Source of the DNA: Paracoccaceae bacterium
GTDB lineage: Bacteria > Pseudomonadota > Alphaproteobacteria > Rhodobacterales > Rhodobacteraceae
NCBI GenBank assembly: GCA_028284705.1
Contig: JANQRE010000043.1
Coordinates: 34,814-98,813 of the forward strand
DNA length: 64,000 bases
Direction of reading: 5' to 3'
The notes under the pieces were generated by a model that was not told the DNA's origin, searched no databases, and saw only the letters and a list, made by a program, of their open reading frames with translations. A program made the position numbers and the translations under genes. Numbering within the stretch: the first letter of the stretch is position 1; each line of letters starts with the position of its first letter. This document shows positions 1-7,152 of this stretch, piece by piece.

Positions 1-323
1 AAGATGTGGATCGCAATTGGCACATCCGGGAACCCGGTCATCAGCTTGTAGCAGGCATAGGCGCCCACAGCCATGAACCCGCCGGTCCCGAGCGAGACCT
101 GCCCGCAATAACCCGTCAGGATGTTCAAACCGATCGCCGCGATGGCGTAGATCAGGAACGGCACCAGAACCGCATTGGCCCAGTAATCGTTGATCAGAAA
201 CGGGATGACGCCAAACGCCACCGCCAGCACCACATAATAGCGATACCGGTCGAACTTGATCGGGAAGGTCTGACTATCCTCCCGATAGGTCGTCGAGAAA
301 TCTCCGGCTTCACGGTAAAACAT
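1..323 (-). CDS. livM: LivM-type ABC transporter permease, N-terminal part, cut by the window edge
   Basis: Inner-membrane permease subunit of a branched-chain amino acid family (HAAT) ABC importer. Only the first ~107 residues are present. After a hydrophilic N-terminus of about 28 residues there are two hydrophobic segments, then the run GLNILTGYCGQVSLGTGGFM, which is typical of LivM. The ATG at 321-323 directly follows the stop of the 84-residue gene (TAG at 324-326), so it is the distal gene seen of the ligase-livG-livH operon. The solute could be an amino acid, but because the operon begins with an acyl-CoA ligase a carboxylic acid is also possible. The periplasmic binding protein and livF are not in view. 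Confidence 0.9.
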   Translation of the reverse strand, partial: MFYREAGDFSTTYREDSQTFPIKFDRYRYYVVLAVAFGVIPFLINDYWANAVLVPFLIYAIAAIGLNILTGYCGQVSLGTGGFMAVGAYACYKLMTGFPDVPIAIHI

Positions 324-578
324 CTAGACGGCCTCCCCCTCATCATCCCGCAAGTGCTCCGGCACCGCACGATTGCGGCGTTTCGAATAGCCCGTCGCCT
401 CGGAATGGCGCACCAGTTGCAGATAGGTGAACAGTCCAATCGCAGCCCCGGCAACGGCCAGTACACCGGCCACCATGATCTGGCCGGTATTCTCCACATC
501 CGCGGAGAGTGCGAGATAACCGAAGGCCCAAAACCCAGACCAGGCAATGACATTCAGAACTGCGATCAGTTTGCTCAT
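324..578 (-). CDS. Small two-helix membrane protein inside the liv operon
   Basis: 84-residue protein of unknown function. Two hydrophobic stretches (about residues 4-27 and 33-55) suggest two transmembrane helices, followed by a charged cytoplasmic tail rich in Arg, Glu and Asp. It is packed between livH (2-nt gap) and livM (stop and start codons touch), so it is translated with the permeases and may be an accessory subunit. I recognise no named family. The tight packing supports a real gene. Confidence 0.75.
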   Translation of the reverse strand: MSKLIAVLNVIAWSGFWAFGYLALSADVENTGQIMVAGVLAVAGAAIGLFTYLQLVRHSEATGYSKRRNRAVPEHLRDDEGEAV

Positions 579-580
579 CT

Positions 581-1570
581 CTACACCCTCTCGATGATCT
601 TCTCGCCGAACAGGCCCTGCGGTCGGAACACCAGGAACACCAGCGCCAGCACATAGGCGAACCAGTTCTGCGTCGCTCCGCCCAGGAATGGCGCACCGAT
701 CAGGAACTCAAAGAGCTGCTCTCCGACCCCGATGATTAACCCGCCGACAATAGCACCGGGAATGGACGTAAAGCCCCCAAGCATCAAGACCGGTAACGCT
801 TTCAAGGCGATCAGCGACAGCGAGAACTGAACCCCAGATTTCGCCCCCCACATCATGCCGGCGACCAGCGCGACGAAGCCTGCAACCGACCAAACCAGCA
901 CCCAGATGAAGTTCAGCGAAATCCCCACCGACAAGGCCGCCTGATGGTCATCTGCCACGGCCCTAAGCGCACGGCCCTGCTTGGTATATTGCGAGAACAC
1001 GATCAGCCCGGCCACCAGCACCACCGCGACGATGGTCGCCGAGATGTCCAGATTGTCGATGAAGAACCCGTAGCCAAAGGCCTCAAACGTGGTCTGGTCG
1101 ATCCAGTCATTGATCCCCTGCGGCAGACCAACATCGAGCTTCTTGATCTCCGCGCCCCACATCAGATCGCCGAAGCCTTCGAGGAAGTAGGCCAGCCCAA
1201 TCGTCGCCATGAACAGCAGTATCGGCTCCTGATTGACCAGATGCCGGAAGATCACCACCTGCACCAGCCAGGCAAACAGAACCATCACGCAAACGGTCAG
1301 GAAAATCGCCAGAAGTGCGGGAATCTCCCAACCGAAATAGTGGATGTCCGTTCCAAAAATCGCGTTGATCAGGTGGGAGAACGGCACCTGCCCCTTCATG
1401 ATCCCCACCAGCGTCATCGCCGAGAACAGCGCCATGACCCCTTGGGCATAGTTGAAGATGCCGGACGCTTTGTAGATCAGCACGAAGCCCAGCGCGACCA
1501 GCGCATAAAGCACGCCCGCCATCAGCCCGTTCAGGGTCACTTCCATCGCGAATAAGAGCTGATCCGGCAT
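581..1570 (-). CDS. livH: LivH-type ABC transporter permease
   Basis: 329-residue inner-membrane permease, partner of LivM. It starts MPDQLLFAMEVTLNGLMAGV and contains the LivH-like segment LVALGFVLIYKASGIFNYAQ near residues 27-46, then several transmembrane segments and the C-terminal GGFTSIPGAIVGGLIIGV coupling region. A reading frame continues five codons upstream to 1585, but the ATG at 1568-1570 fits the family N-terminus better. The stretch 1571-2755 between it and livG holds two unrelated genes, so livH is separated from the ATPase gene by over 1 kb and may need its own promoter. Confidence 0.93.
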   Translation of the reverse strand: MPDQLLFAMEVTLNGLMAGVLYALVALGFVLIYKASGIFNYAQGVMALFSAMTLVGIMKGQVPFSHLINAIFGTDIHYFGWEIPALLAIFLTVCVMVLFAWLVQVVIFRHLVNQEPILLFMATIGLAYFLEGFGDLMWGAEIKKLDVGLPQGINDWIDQTTFEAFGYGFFIDNLDISATIVAVVLVAGLIVFSQYTKQGRALRAVADDHQAALSVGISLNFIWVLVWSVAGFVALVAGMMWGAKSGVQFSLSLIALKALPVLMLGGFTSIPGAIVGGLIIGVGEQLFEFLIGAPFLGGATQNWFAYVLALVFLVFRPQGLFGEKIIERV

Positions 1571-1725
1571 TAGCTGTGACCCCACATTTTATGCATCTCA
1601 AGTCCTGTCTGGGAGGTATCCCAGCCCCCAAACGCACCGCACCATTTTGTCTTCGCCGGAATTGCTGATATTCTGGCATCATTCTTGAACGTCTTTTTTG
1701 TGTTTATTTTTTCGGAGTGTTTTTC

Positions 1726-2232
1726 ATGTCCTTGCAGACTTCCTACAGCCACGAAGTTCCGTTGATCCCTCAGACGACACGCTACAATTGCTGGGCGGCG
1801 GCCACAGCTATGCTTGCCAATTCCAGCATTCCCGCGGTCACCATCAGAACGCCCCGCGACCTCATCGGACCCAATGGCGACTTGCAAAATTTCTCCAACC
1901 GAACGGATTGGATCACTGGAGTTCGAAAGTTTGCGCAAGCGCATCGCATTCAGGTCGCGTCGCCGATGAGCTGGAACGAAAGAGCGTTGCATAAGCAATT
2001 GAGCTACGGACCGATCATGTTCGAGATGTTGTACGAAGAAAGCAGATTGGGAACAGCAAAGGGATCCGAGGGCCATATGGTTGTCGTCTACGGGATCGAG
2101 CCCGGCAAAAACGGATCGACAATCTACTTCAATGATCCTGATCCGACGGGGAAAGGCGCGCTCAGATTCATTTCCTACAGGCAGTGGGCGGCGCAGATGC
2201 CGGCACTTACCTACCGTGTGTTCTGGAACTGA
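1726..2232 (+). CDS. Papain-like cysteine protease of the C70/AvrRpt2 type
   Basis: 168-residue protein with the N-terminal signature VPLIPQTTRYNCWAAATAM, which places the predicted nucleophile at Cys22; a His follows in GHMVVVYGI (His117) and an Asn/Asp in FNDPD (136-137), giving a complete Cys-His-Asn/Asp triad. This pattern is that of Pfam Peptidase_C70, related to the plant-pathogen effector AvrRpt2. There is no signal peptide or transmembrane segment. The ATG at 1726 has GGAG at 1714-1717; an in-frame GTG at 1717 is less likely. It is on the plus strand inside a minus-strand transporter operon, converging with the 172-residue gene, which suggests insertion. Substrate unknown. Confidence 0.82.
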   Translation: MSLQTSYSHEVPLIPQTTRYNCWAAATAMLANSSIPAVTIRTPRDLIGPNGDLQNFSNRTDWITGVRKFAQAHRIQVASPMSWNERALHKQLSYGPIMFEMLYEESRLGTAKGSEGHMVVVYGIEPGKNGSTIYFNDPDPTGKGALRFISYRQWAAQMPALTYRVFWN

Positions 2233-2236
2233 CCAC

Positions 2237-2755
2237 TTACCCCTCAAGATCGGTCTCCTCCACACGCATGTTGAAGGAAGTGCCCGCGTCACCCATTGTG
2301 AGAACAACGTCGATACGCGGTTCGCGCCATTCGGTGCTGCGAAGATGGAACCCCGGATCGAGCTCTCCAATCAGCTCGTAGGTTTCCTCGGCAATCGCTG
2401 AGGACCGCCATGCGTCCGCACGCTCCTGAAAGACTTGGCTCGCGGCTGGCTCAGTGCTGACGAAACACCAATGTGGACGATCACCGCGGCCATCGGAGAT
2501 CGCGATGCCGAAACCTGCAAACGCATAGGTGGAATAGGTGTCGCCATCATTCTTGAAATGCCCGTCAGCCTCCAGATCGTCCGGCAGCGCCAGGCTCACC
2601 TCTTCCATCGGTGTCAGGCATCGCGCCTCAAACTCTTTCCAAGCATCGGCCTGCGCCGCGGTCGCCAAAAGGGCCAATAGGACGGCGGCAAAAGTCGCTG
2701 CAAAACGTAAATCACGCCTCAGAAAGTTGCTACAAAATGTGCAAAAGTCAGTCAT
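2237..2755 (-). CDS. Predicted secreted protein of unknown function
   Basis: 172-residue protein with an N-terminal signal peptide: basic N-region, a hydrophobic core FAATFAAVLLALLATAAQA (about residues 18-36) and likely cleavage after AQADA. The rest is hydrophilic with two cysteines early in the mature part and no recognised domain. The start codon overlaps the end of livG by 8 nt, so it is probably co-transcribed with livG and translationally coupled. The stop lies 4 nt from that of the convergent papain-like gene. It may be part of the same insertion into the liv operon. Confidence 0.72.
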   Translation of the reverse strand: MTDFCTFCSNFLRRDLRFAATFAAVLLALLATAAQADAWKEFEARCLTPMEEVSLALPDDLEADGHFKNDGDTYSTYAFAGFGIAISDGRGDRPHWCFVSTEPAASQVFQERADAWRSSAIAEETYELIGELDPGFHLRSTEWREPRIDVVLTMGDAGTSFNMRVEETDLEG

Positions 2756-3569
2756 GCGAGACCCCCAGATAGGCGTCGATCACCTCTTGGTTGTTGCGCA
2801 CCTCATCCGGGGTCCCATCCCCGATCTTCTTGCCATAGTCCATCACGACCACACGGTCCGAGAGGTCCATGACCACGCCCATATCGTGCTCGATCAGCGC
2901 AATGGTCGTTCCAAATTCGTCATTCACATCAAGGATAAAGCGGGACATATCTTCCTTCTCCTCGACATTCATGCCCGCCATCGGCTCGTCGAGCAGCAGG
3001 AGTTTCGGCTCCGCCGCCAACGCCCGGGCCAGCTCGACGCGCTTTTTTAACCCGTAAGGCAAACGGCCCACTGGCGTTTTCCGGATCGCCTGGATTTCCA
3101 GGAAATCGATAATCTTTTCAACCTGCTCGCGGTTCTCGAATTCTTCCTCTTCCGCTTTGCCCTTCCACAGCGCCTGCGCAAAAAGCCCGGTTTTCATCTG
3201 CGTCAGCCGCCCGGTCATGACGTTGTCGAGCACCGTCATCCCCTCAAACAAGGCGATGTTCTGAAACGTGCGCGCAATCCCTTGCTGGGCAACCTGATAG
3301 GGCTTCATCGGAGGCCTCTTCGCCCCATGAAACCAGACCTCGCCTTCCTGCGGATGATAGAAGCCCGAGATCACGTTCAGCATCGAGGATTTCCCCGCGC
3401 CATTCGGCCCGATGATCGCGCGGATTTCCCCCTCATGGATGTCGAAAGAGATATCCTTGATCGCCACAACCCCGCCAAATCGCAGGGTAATATTGCGCAT
3501 CTCCATCAGCACGCCACCGATCTGGCGTCCATCTGACGTGGTGTAATTTCCGCCACTCATATCATTCAT
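2748..3569 (-). CDS. livG: LivG-type ABC transporter ATP-binding protein
   Basis: 273-residue cytoplasmic ATPase of the LivG type. Visible motifs: Walker A GPNGAGKSS (about residues 54-62), Q-loop in ARTFQNIALF, a signature region LPYGLKKRVELARAL that departs from the usual LSGGQ as in other LivG proteins, Walker B KLLLLDEPMAG, and the switch His in LIEHDMGVV. The C-terminal extension IGDGTPDEVRNNQEVIDAYLG is typical of LivG. The GAGG ribosome-binding site lies in a 43-bp repeat (3577-3619) shared with the M20 gene. It energises the LivH/LivM permease and follows the acyl-CoA ligase gene by about 55 nt. Confidence 0.95.
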   Translation of the reverse strand: MNDMSGGNYTTSDGRQIGGVLMEMRNITLRFGGVVAIKDISFDIHEGEIRAIIGPNGAGKSSMLNVISGFYHPQEGEVWFHGAKRPPMKPYQVAQQGIARTFQNIALFEGMTVLDNVMTGRLTQMKTGLFAQALWKGKAEEEEFENREQVEKIIDFLEIQAIRKTPVGRLPYGLKKRVELARALAAEPKLLLLDEPMAGMNVEEKEDMSRFILDVNDEFGTTIALIEHDMGVVMDLSDRVVVMDYGKKIGDGTPDEVRNNQEVIDAYLGVSHD

Positions 3570-3576
3570 CTCGACA

Positions 3577-3619
3577 CCTCACGGGATGGCGGGCGGGGCG
3601 ACATCGCAGATGAGCGTCG
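3577..3619. repeat. 43-bp dispersed repeat, copy 1
   Basis: This segment matches 7097-7139 at 41 of 43 positions (differences at 3587 and 3602). Both copies lie just upstream of a minus-strand start codon (livG; M20 hydrolase), and the GAGG at one end acts as the ribosome-binding site in both. The core, read on the plus strand, is GGCGGGCGGGGCGA. I saw no third copy in the window. Confidence 0.8.
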
Positions 3620-3624
3620 CACCG

Positions 3625-5595
3625 TCATTCCGCAGCCATCCTCGCGCTGACCGGTTTCACAGCCGCCTCAATCACCTGCAACGTTGCCTTGATCGAACCC
3701 TTGCGCCCATCCTCATAAGTTACTTCCGTTTCCGTCGAGACCTCCGTCGATCCATCATAAAGTGCGGTCAGGATGTCGGAATATTTCTCCTCGATGATCC
3801 GACGCCGCACCTTCTGGGTCCGGGTCAACTCGCCATCATCGGCATCGAGTTGCTTGTGCAGCACCACGAAACGGTGCACCTGACAGCCTGACAGCATCTC
3901 GTCCCCGGCCACCGAGGCATTTACCTCCTCCACATGGGATTTCATCGTCGCGATGACTTCCGGGTGCCCGGCCAGCTCCTGGTAGGAGGAATAGGCAATG
4001 TTGTTGCGCTCCGCCCAGTTGCCAACGGCGGTCAGGTCGATGTTCAGAAACGCCGTGCATTCCTCGCGACCATTGCCGAAGACCACGGCCTCCAGCACAT
4101 TCGGGAAGAACTTCAATTTGTTCTCGACATATTTCGGCGCGAACATCGAGCCATCGGCCATTTTGCCCACGTCCTTGGCGCGGTCGATGATGCGCAGATG
4201 GCCGGAGCTTTCCTCGATGAAGCCAGCGTCGCCCGTCGCGACCCAGCCTTCGGCATCCTTTGTGTCCGCCGTGCTTTCGGGGTTCTTGAAATACTCCACA
4301 AACACACCGGGTGAGCGGTAGAAAACCTCGCCATTCTCGGCGATCTTCAACTCCACATCCTTGATCGGCACACCGACAGTGTCAGAGCGCACCTCGCCAT
4401 CCGGCTGGTTGGTGATGAAGACCGTGGCTTCTGTCTGGCCATAGAGCTGTTTGAGATTGATCCCCAGCGAGCGCCAGAAATCGAAGACTTCCGGCCCGAT
4501 GGCCTCGCCCGCCGTGTAGGCGACGCGAACATGGCTCATGCCGGCGCGGTTGCGCACCGGGCCATAGATCACCAGATCGCCGAGCCAGTATTTCAGTCGC
4601 TCCCCAAAGGACACCGGTTTGCCGTCCAACAGACGCCCGCCGACCTTTTTGGCGTGGTCCATGAAATGGTGGAACAACCAGCGCTTGAACCGGCTGGCAT
4701 CCTCCATCCGGATCAGAAGGATGGTAATCCGCTCCTCGAAATAGCGCGGCGGGGCGAAGAAATAGGTCGGCCCGATCTCATGCAGGTCCTCATACATCGT
4801 CTCGGGGCGCTCCGGACAGTTCACACAGAACCCGTTCCAATAGGCCTGCCCGATGGAGAAGATGAAATCACCCACCCAGGCCATCGGCAGATAGGCCAGC
4901 ACCTCATCGCTTTGCCGCAAGCTGTCGAAATCGGAGGAATTCCGCGCGCTCTCGATCACATTCCGGTTCGACAGAACTACGCCCTTGGGGCGCCCTGTGG
5001 TGCCGGAGGTATAGAGCATCACGCAGGTATCATCATAAGTTAGTGCCGCGCGGCGCGCCTGCAATTCCTTGTCAAAGCGCTCATGGGCGGCACGACCTGT
5101 CGCCTGCACATCGTCGAACCAGTTCATCCGGGTGTGGTCGTATTTCCGCATCCCGCGCTTGTCGTGGTAGATGATATGCTCGATCCCGGGCACCTTCTCC
5201 TGCACCTCGATGACCTTGTCGACCTGCTCCTGATCGCCGGCGATGACAAACCGTGCGCTGCAATGATCGAGCACGTAAGTCATCTCCTCGACGACCGCGT
5301 CCTTGTAGAGCGGCACCGGCACGGCCCCCACCGATTGCGCGGCGACCATCGACCAATACATCGCCGGGCGGTTGCGCCCGATGATGGCGATGTGATCGCC
5401 GGGATTTACGCCAAGCTCCAGAAGTCCCAGCGCCAGCGCATCGATCTCGGCGGCAGTCTCGGCCCAGGTCCAGCTTTGCCAGATGCCGAACTCTTTCTCG
5501 CGGTAAGCGGTCTTGTCGCCAAACTGCGCCACGTTCCGCACCAGGAGTTGCGGAAACGACGTTAGCCCTGCGGATGCAGCGGTGTCTTTGGCCAA
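3625..5595 (-). CDS. AMP-forming acyl-CoA ligase (long-chain fatty-acid-CoA ligase-like)
   Basis: 656-residue cytoplasmic ANL-superfamily adenylating enzyme: carboxylate + ATP + CoA gives acyl-CoA + AMP + PPi. Motifs: P-loop MLYTSGTTGRPKGV near residues 193-206, YGQTEAT near residue 388, and the hinge ATGDAGFIEESSGHLRIIDR. Its length and inserts resemble the long-chain/FACS-like branch often paired with liv transporters. The reading frame starts with TTG at 5593-5595 preceded by GGGAGG at 5-nt spacing; no better ATG is present. A perfect TetR-type palindrome lies about 80 nt upstream (5675-5690). As first gene of the liv operon it probably activates the imported acid; the substrate is not evident. 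Confidence 0.9.
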   Translation of the reverse strand: MAKDTAASAGLTSFPQLLVRNVAQFGDKTAYREKEFGIWQSWTWAETAAEIDALALGLLELGVNPGDHIAIIGRNRPAMYWSMVAAQSVGAVPVPLYKDAVVEEMTYVLDHCSARFVIAGDQEQVDKVIEVQEKVPGIEHIIYHDKRGMRKYDHTRMNWFDDVQATGRAAHERFDKELQARRAALTYDDTCVMLYTSGTTGRPKGVVLSNRNVIESARNSSDFDSLRQSDEVLAYLPMAWVGDFIFSIGQAYWNGFCVNCPERPETMYEDLHEIGPTYFFAPPRYFEERITILLIRMEDASRFKRWLFHHFMDHAKKVGGRLLDGKPVSFGERLKYWLGDLVIYGPVRNRAGMSHVRVAYTAGEAIGPEVFDFWRSLGINLKQLYGQTEATVFITNQPDGEVRSDTVGVPIKDVELKIAENGEVFYRSPGVFVEYFKNPESTADTKDAEGWVATGDAGFIEESSGHLRIIDRAKDVGKMADGSMFAPKYVENKLKFFPNVLEAVVFGNGREECTAFLNIDLTAVGNWAERNNIAYSSYQELAGHPEVIATMKSHVEEVNASVAGDEMLSGCQVHRFVVLHKQLDADDGELTRTQKVRRRIIEEKYSDILTALYDGSTEVSTETEVTYEDGRKGSIKATLQVIEAAVKPVSARMAAE

Positions 5596-5674
5596 ATTGT
5601 CCTCCCAAGTCGCGGTTGCCTCGCGATCCTGCGCTCTACTTTTGCGGCAGGCGCCGAGAAGGTCAAATCATTTT

Positions 5675-5690
5675 TTGAACGCTCGTTCAA
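5675..5690. promoter_or_regulatory. Palindromic operator, TetR type, upstream of the acyl-CoA ligase
   Basis: Perfect 7+2+7 palindrome TTGAACGCTCGTTCAA in the AT-rich intergenic region between the ligase gene (minus) and the 55-residue protein gene (plus). Its size and symmetry are typical of operators of TetR-family regulators of acid/CoA catabolism. No regulator gene lies next to it. Confidence 0.6.
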
Positions 5691-5743
5691 ATAACACGAA
5701 ATTTTTGACAAAACTCAAGGCATTTGGTGTTACTTTCGGGCTT

Positions 5744-5911
5744 ATGGACCCGATATCTCTTGGATTTTACGCCGTGATCTGCGGCTTGCTCAGCTACTTC
5801 GCCCCGAATCTCGGCACCGCCATTCCGCGCCTCGCGGTCGGCGCCGTCGTCGGCATCGCCGCCGCCACCGTGCTGCCCTGGATCAAAACCGCGATGGGCG
5901 CCGCTTACTGA
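5744..5911 (+). CDS. Small (55-residue) membrane protein
   Basis: Begins [20 protein letters not shown] and is almost entirely hydrophobic, with two likely helices (about residues 6-22 and 27-50). No domain recognised. The frame is open well upstream to 5513, but that part overlaps the ligase gene antisense, so the ATG at 5744 is chosen. Its last codons overlap the 3' end of the convergent M20 hydrolase gene by 7 nt. Divergent from the ligase, it may share the 5675-5690 operator region. Confidence 0.65.
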   Translation: MDPISLGFYAVICGLLSYFAPNLGTAIPRLAVGAVVGIAAATVLPWIKTAMGAAY

Positions 5912-7089
5912 ACCGCGGCGGCCAGGGTCTGAAGCCCCGCCACGAGATCGGCATCGCTGGTGTCTTCTTCGAAGGCGTGACTGATCCCGTTGATGGAAGC
6001 GACGAAGAGCATCGCAACCGGCATCAACTGCGCCACGTTTGACGCATCATGCAGCGCACCCGAGGGCAATCGCCGCCAACGCCCGGAAACAACCTGTTCC
6101 GCCGCCCTTTCAAGCCTCGTCCGCAATCCCGCATCCATCGGCACCGGATCGATCCCGAGCATATCGCTCGCGTGGGTTTCCACGCCGCGCGCCTCCGCAA
6201 TCTCCGCCGCGGCCTCACGAATGATCTGCTCCATGCGCGCCAACCGATCCGCATCGCCATCCCGCCATTGCATCGAGAACCGCACCTGCCCCGGCACGAT
6301 GGAAGAGGCGTTCGGCGTGACGTCCACATGTCCAATCGTCCAAACCGTCTGTGGCGTGACCACATTGCGCAGTCGATCATTCAGCGCCTCATTGAAAGCC
6401 GAGAGCGCCTGAAACGCATCACGCCGCAAGCCCATCGGCGTCGTGCCTGCATGGTTCTGCTGTCCGTTGAACGTGATGTTCATATCGCGAATGCCGACGA
6501 TATCGGTCACGATACCAACCGCTTCACCCGCTACATCCAGCACCGGCCCCTGTTCGATATGCGGCTCGATATAGCCTGTGAAACGATCCGCTGAGACCTC
6601 TCCCGTCACCATATCCGCCATCGCCTGCCGCGCCTGACCAAGCGTGACACCCTGATGATCTGTCAGCGCATCGGCCTGCGCCATCGACATGCGCCCGGCC
6701 CAGACCGTCGAGCCGGTCAGCACCCCGAACCGCCCTTCTTCGTCCTGAAACGAGACCACCGAGATCGGCGGGCCACTGGCTTCTTTCGCCGCCCGCGCCA
6801 CTTCCAGCCCGGCCATCACGCCGAACGCTCCGTCGAGCCATCCGCCCTGTGGTTGGCTGTCTGTATGCGAGCCGATCAGAAGCGACGACCCGTCCGCAAG
6901 CCCAAAGACATTGCCGAGCGCATCCACTTCCGCGTGCAAACCCGCTTCAGCAATCTGTTCCACGAGCCACTTGCGCGCCGCCACATCCGCCTCTGAATAA
7001 GCCGGGCGGATGACACCTTTCCCGACGCCAGCGGCTCCAAACTGGCGCAAGCGCTCCAGATCACGCAAAAATCGCTCAGGCTGGACCAT
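5905..7089 (-). CDS. M20-family Zn amidohydrolase (N-carbamoyl-amino-acid hydrolase / hydantoinase type)
   Basis: 394-residue cytoplasmic metal-dependent amidohydrolase that probably cleaves an N-carbamoyl or similar C-N bond. Family motifs with metal ligands are visible: [11 protein letters not shown] (His75), WLDGAFGV (Asp86), QDEEGRF (Glu117/118), [11 protein letters not shown] (His177) and a C-terminal [28 protein letters not shown] belongs to the dimerisation domain. Homologues include HyuC/AmaB, allantoate amidohydrolase and ureidoglycolate hydrolases; sequence alone does not fix the substrate. It follows the formate dehydrogenase gene by 63 nt, so the two are probably co-transcribed. 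The ribosome-binding site GAGGGG is in the 43-bp repeat. Confidence 0.88.
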   Translation of the reverse strand: MVQPERFLRDLERLRQFGAAGVGKGVIRPAYSEADVAARKWLVEQIAEAGLHAEVDALGNVFGLADGSSLLIGSHTDSQPQGGWLDGAFGVMAGLEVARAAKEASGPPISVVSFQDEEGRFGVLTGSTVWAGRMSMAQADALTDHQGVTLGQARQAMADMVTGEVSADRFTGYIEPHIEQGPVLDVAGEAVGIVTDIVGIRDMNITFNGQQNHAGTTPMGLRRDAFQALSAFNEALNDRLRNVVTPQTVWTIGHVDVTPNASSIVPGQVRFSMQWRDGDADRLARMEQIIREAAAEIAEARGVETHASDMLGIDPVPMDAGLRTRLERAAEQVVSGRWRRLPSGALHDASNVAQLMPVAMLFVASINGISHAFEEDTSDADLVAGLQTLAAAVQ

Positions 7090-7096
7090 CTGTTCC

Positions 7097-7139
7097 CCTC
7101 ACGGGAGGGCGGGCGGGGCGAAATCGCAGATGAGCGTCG
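7097..7139. repeat. 43-bp dispersed repeat, copy 2
   Basis: Partner of 3577-3619 (41 of 43 identical). It lies between the formate dehydrogenase stop and the M20 hydrolase start. Here the end CCCTC-ACGG-GAGGG can also form a short hairpin; in copy 1 that hairpin is broken by one base. Confidence 0.8.
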
Positions 7140-7152
7140 TCCCGGCCTCCCC

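Noticed and set aside
1570..2370. 266-residue minus-strand ORF between livH and livG
   Set aside because: Covers the papain-like gene on the opposite strand, which has a clear catalytic triad and ribosome-binding site.
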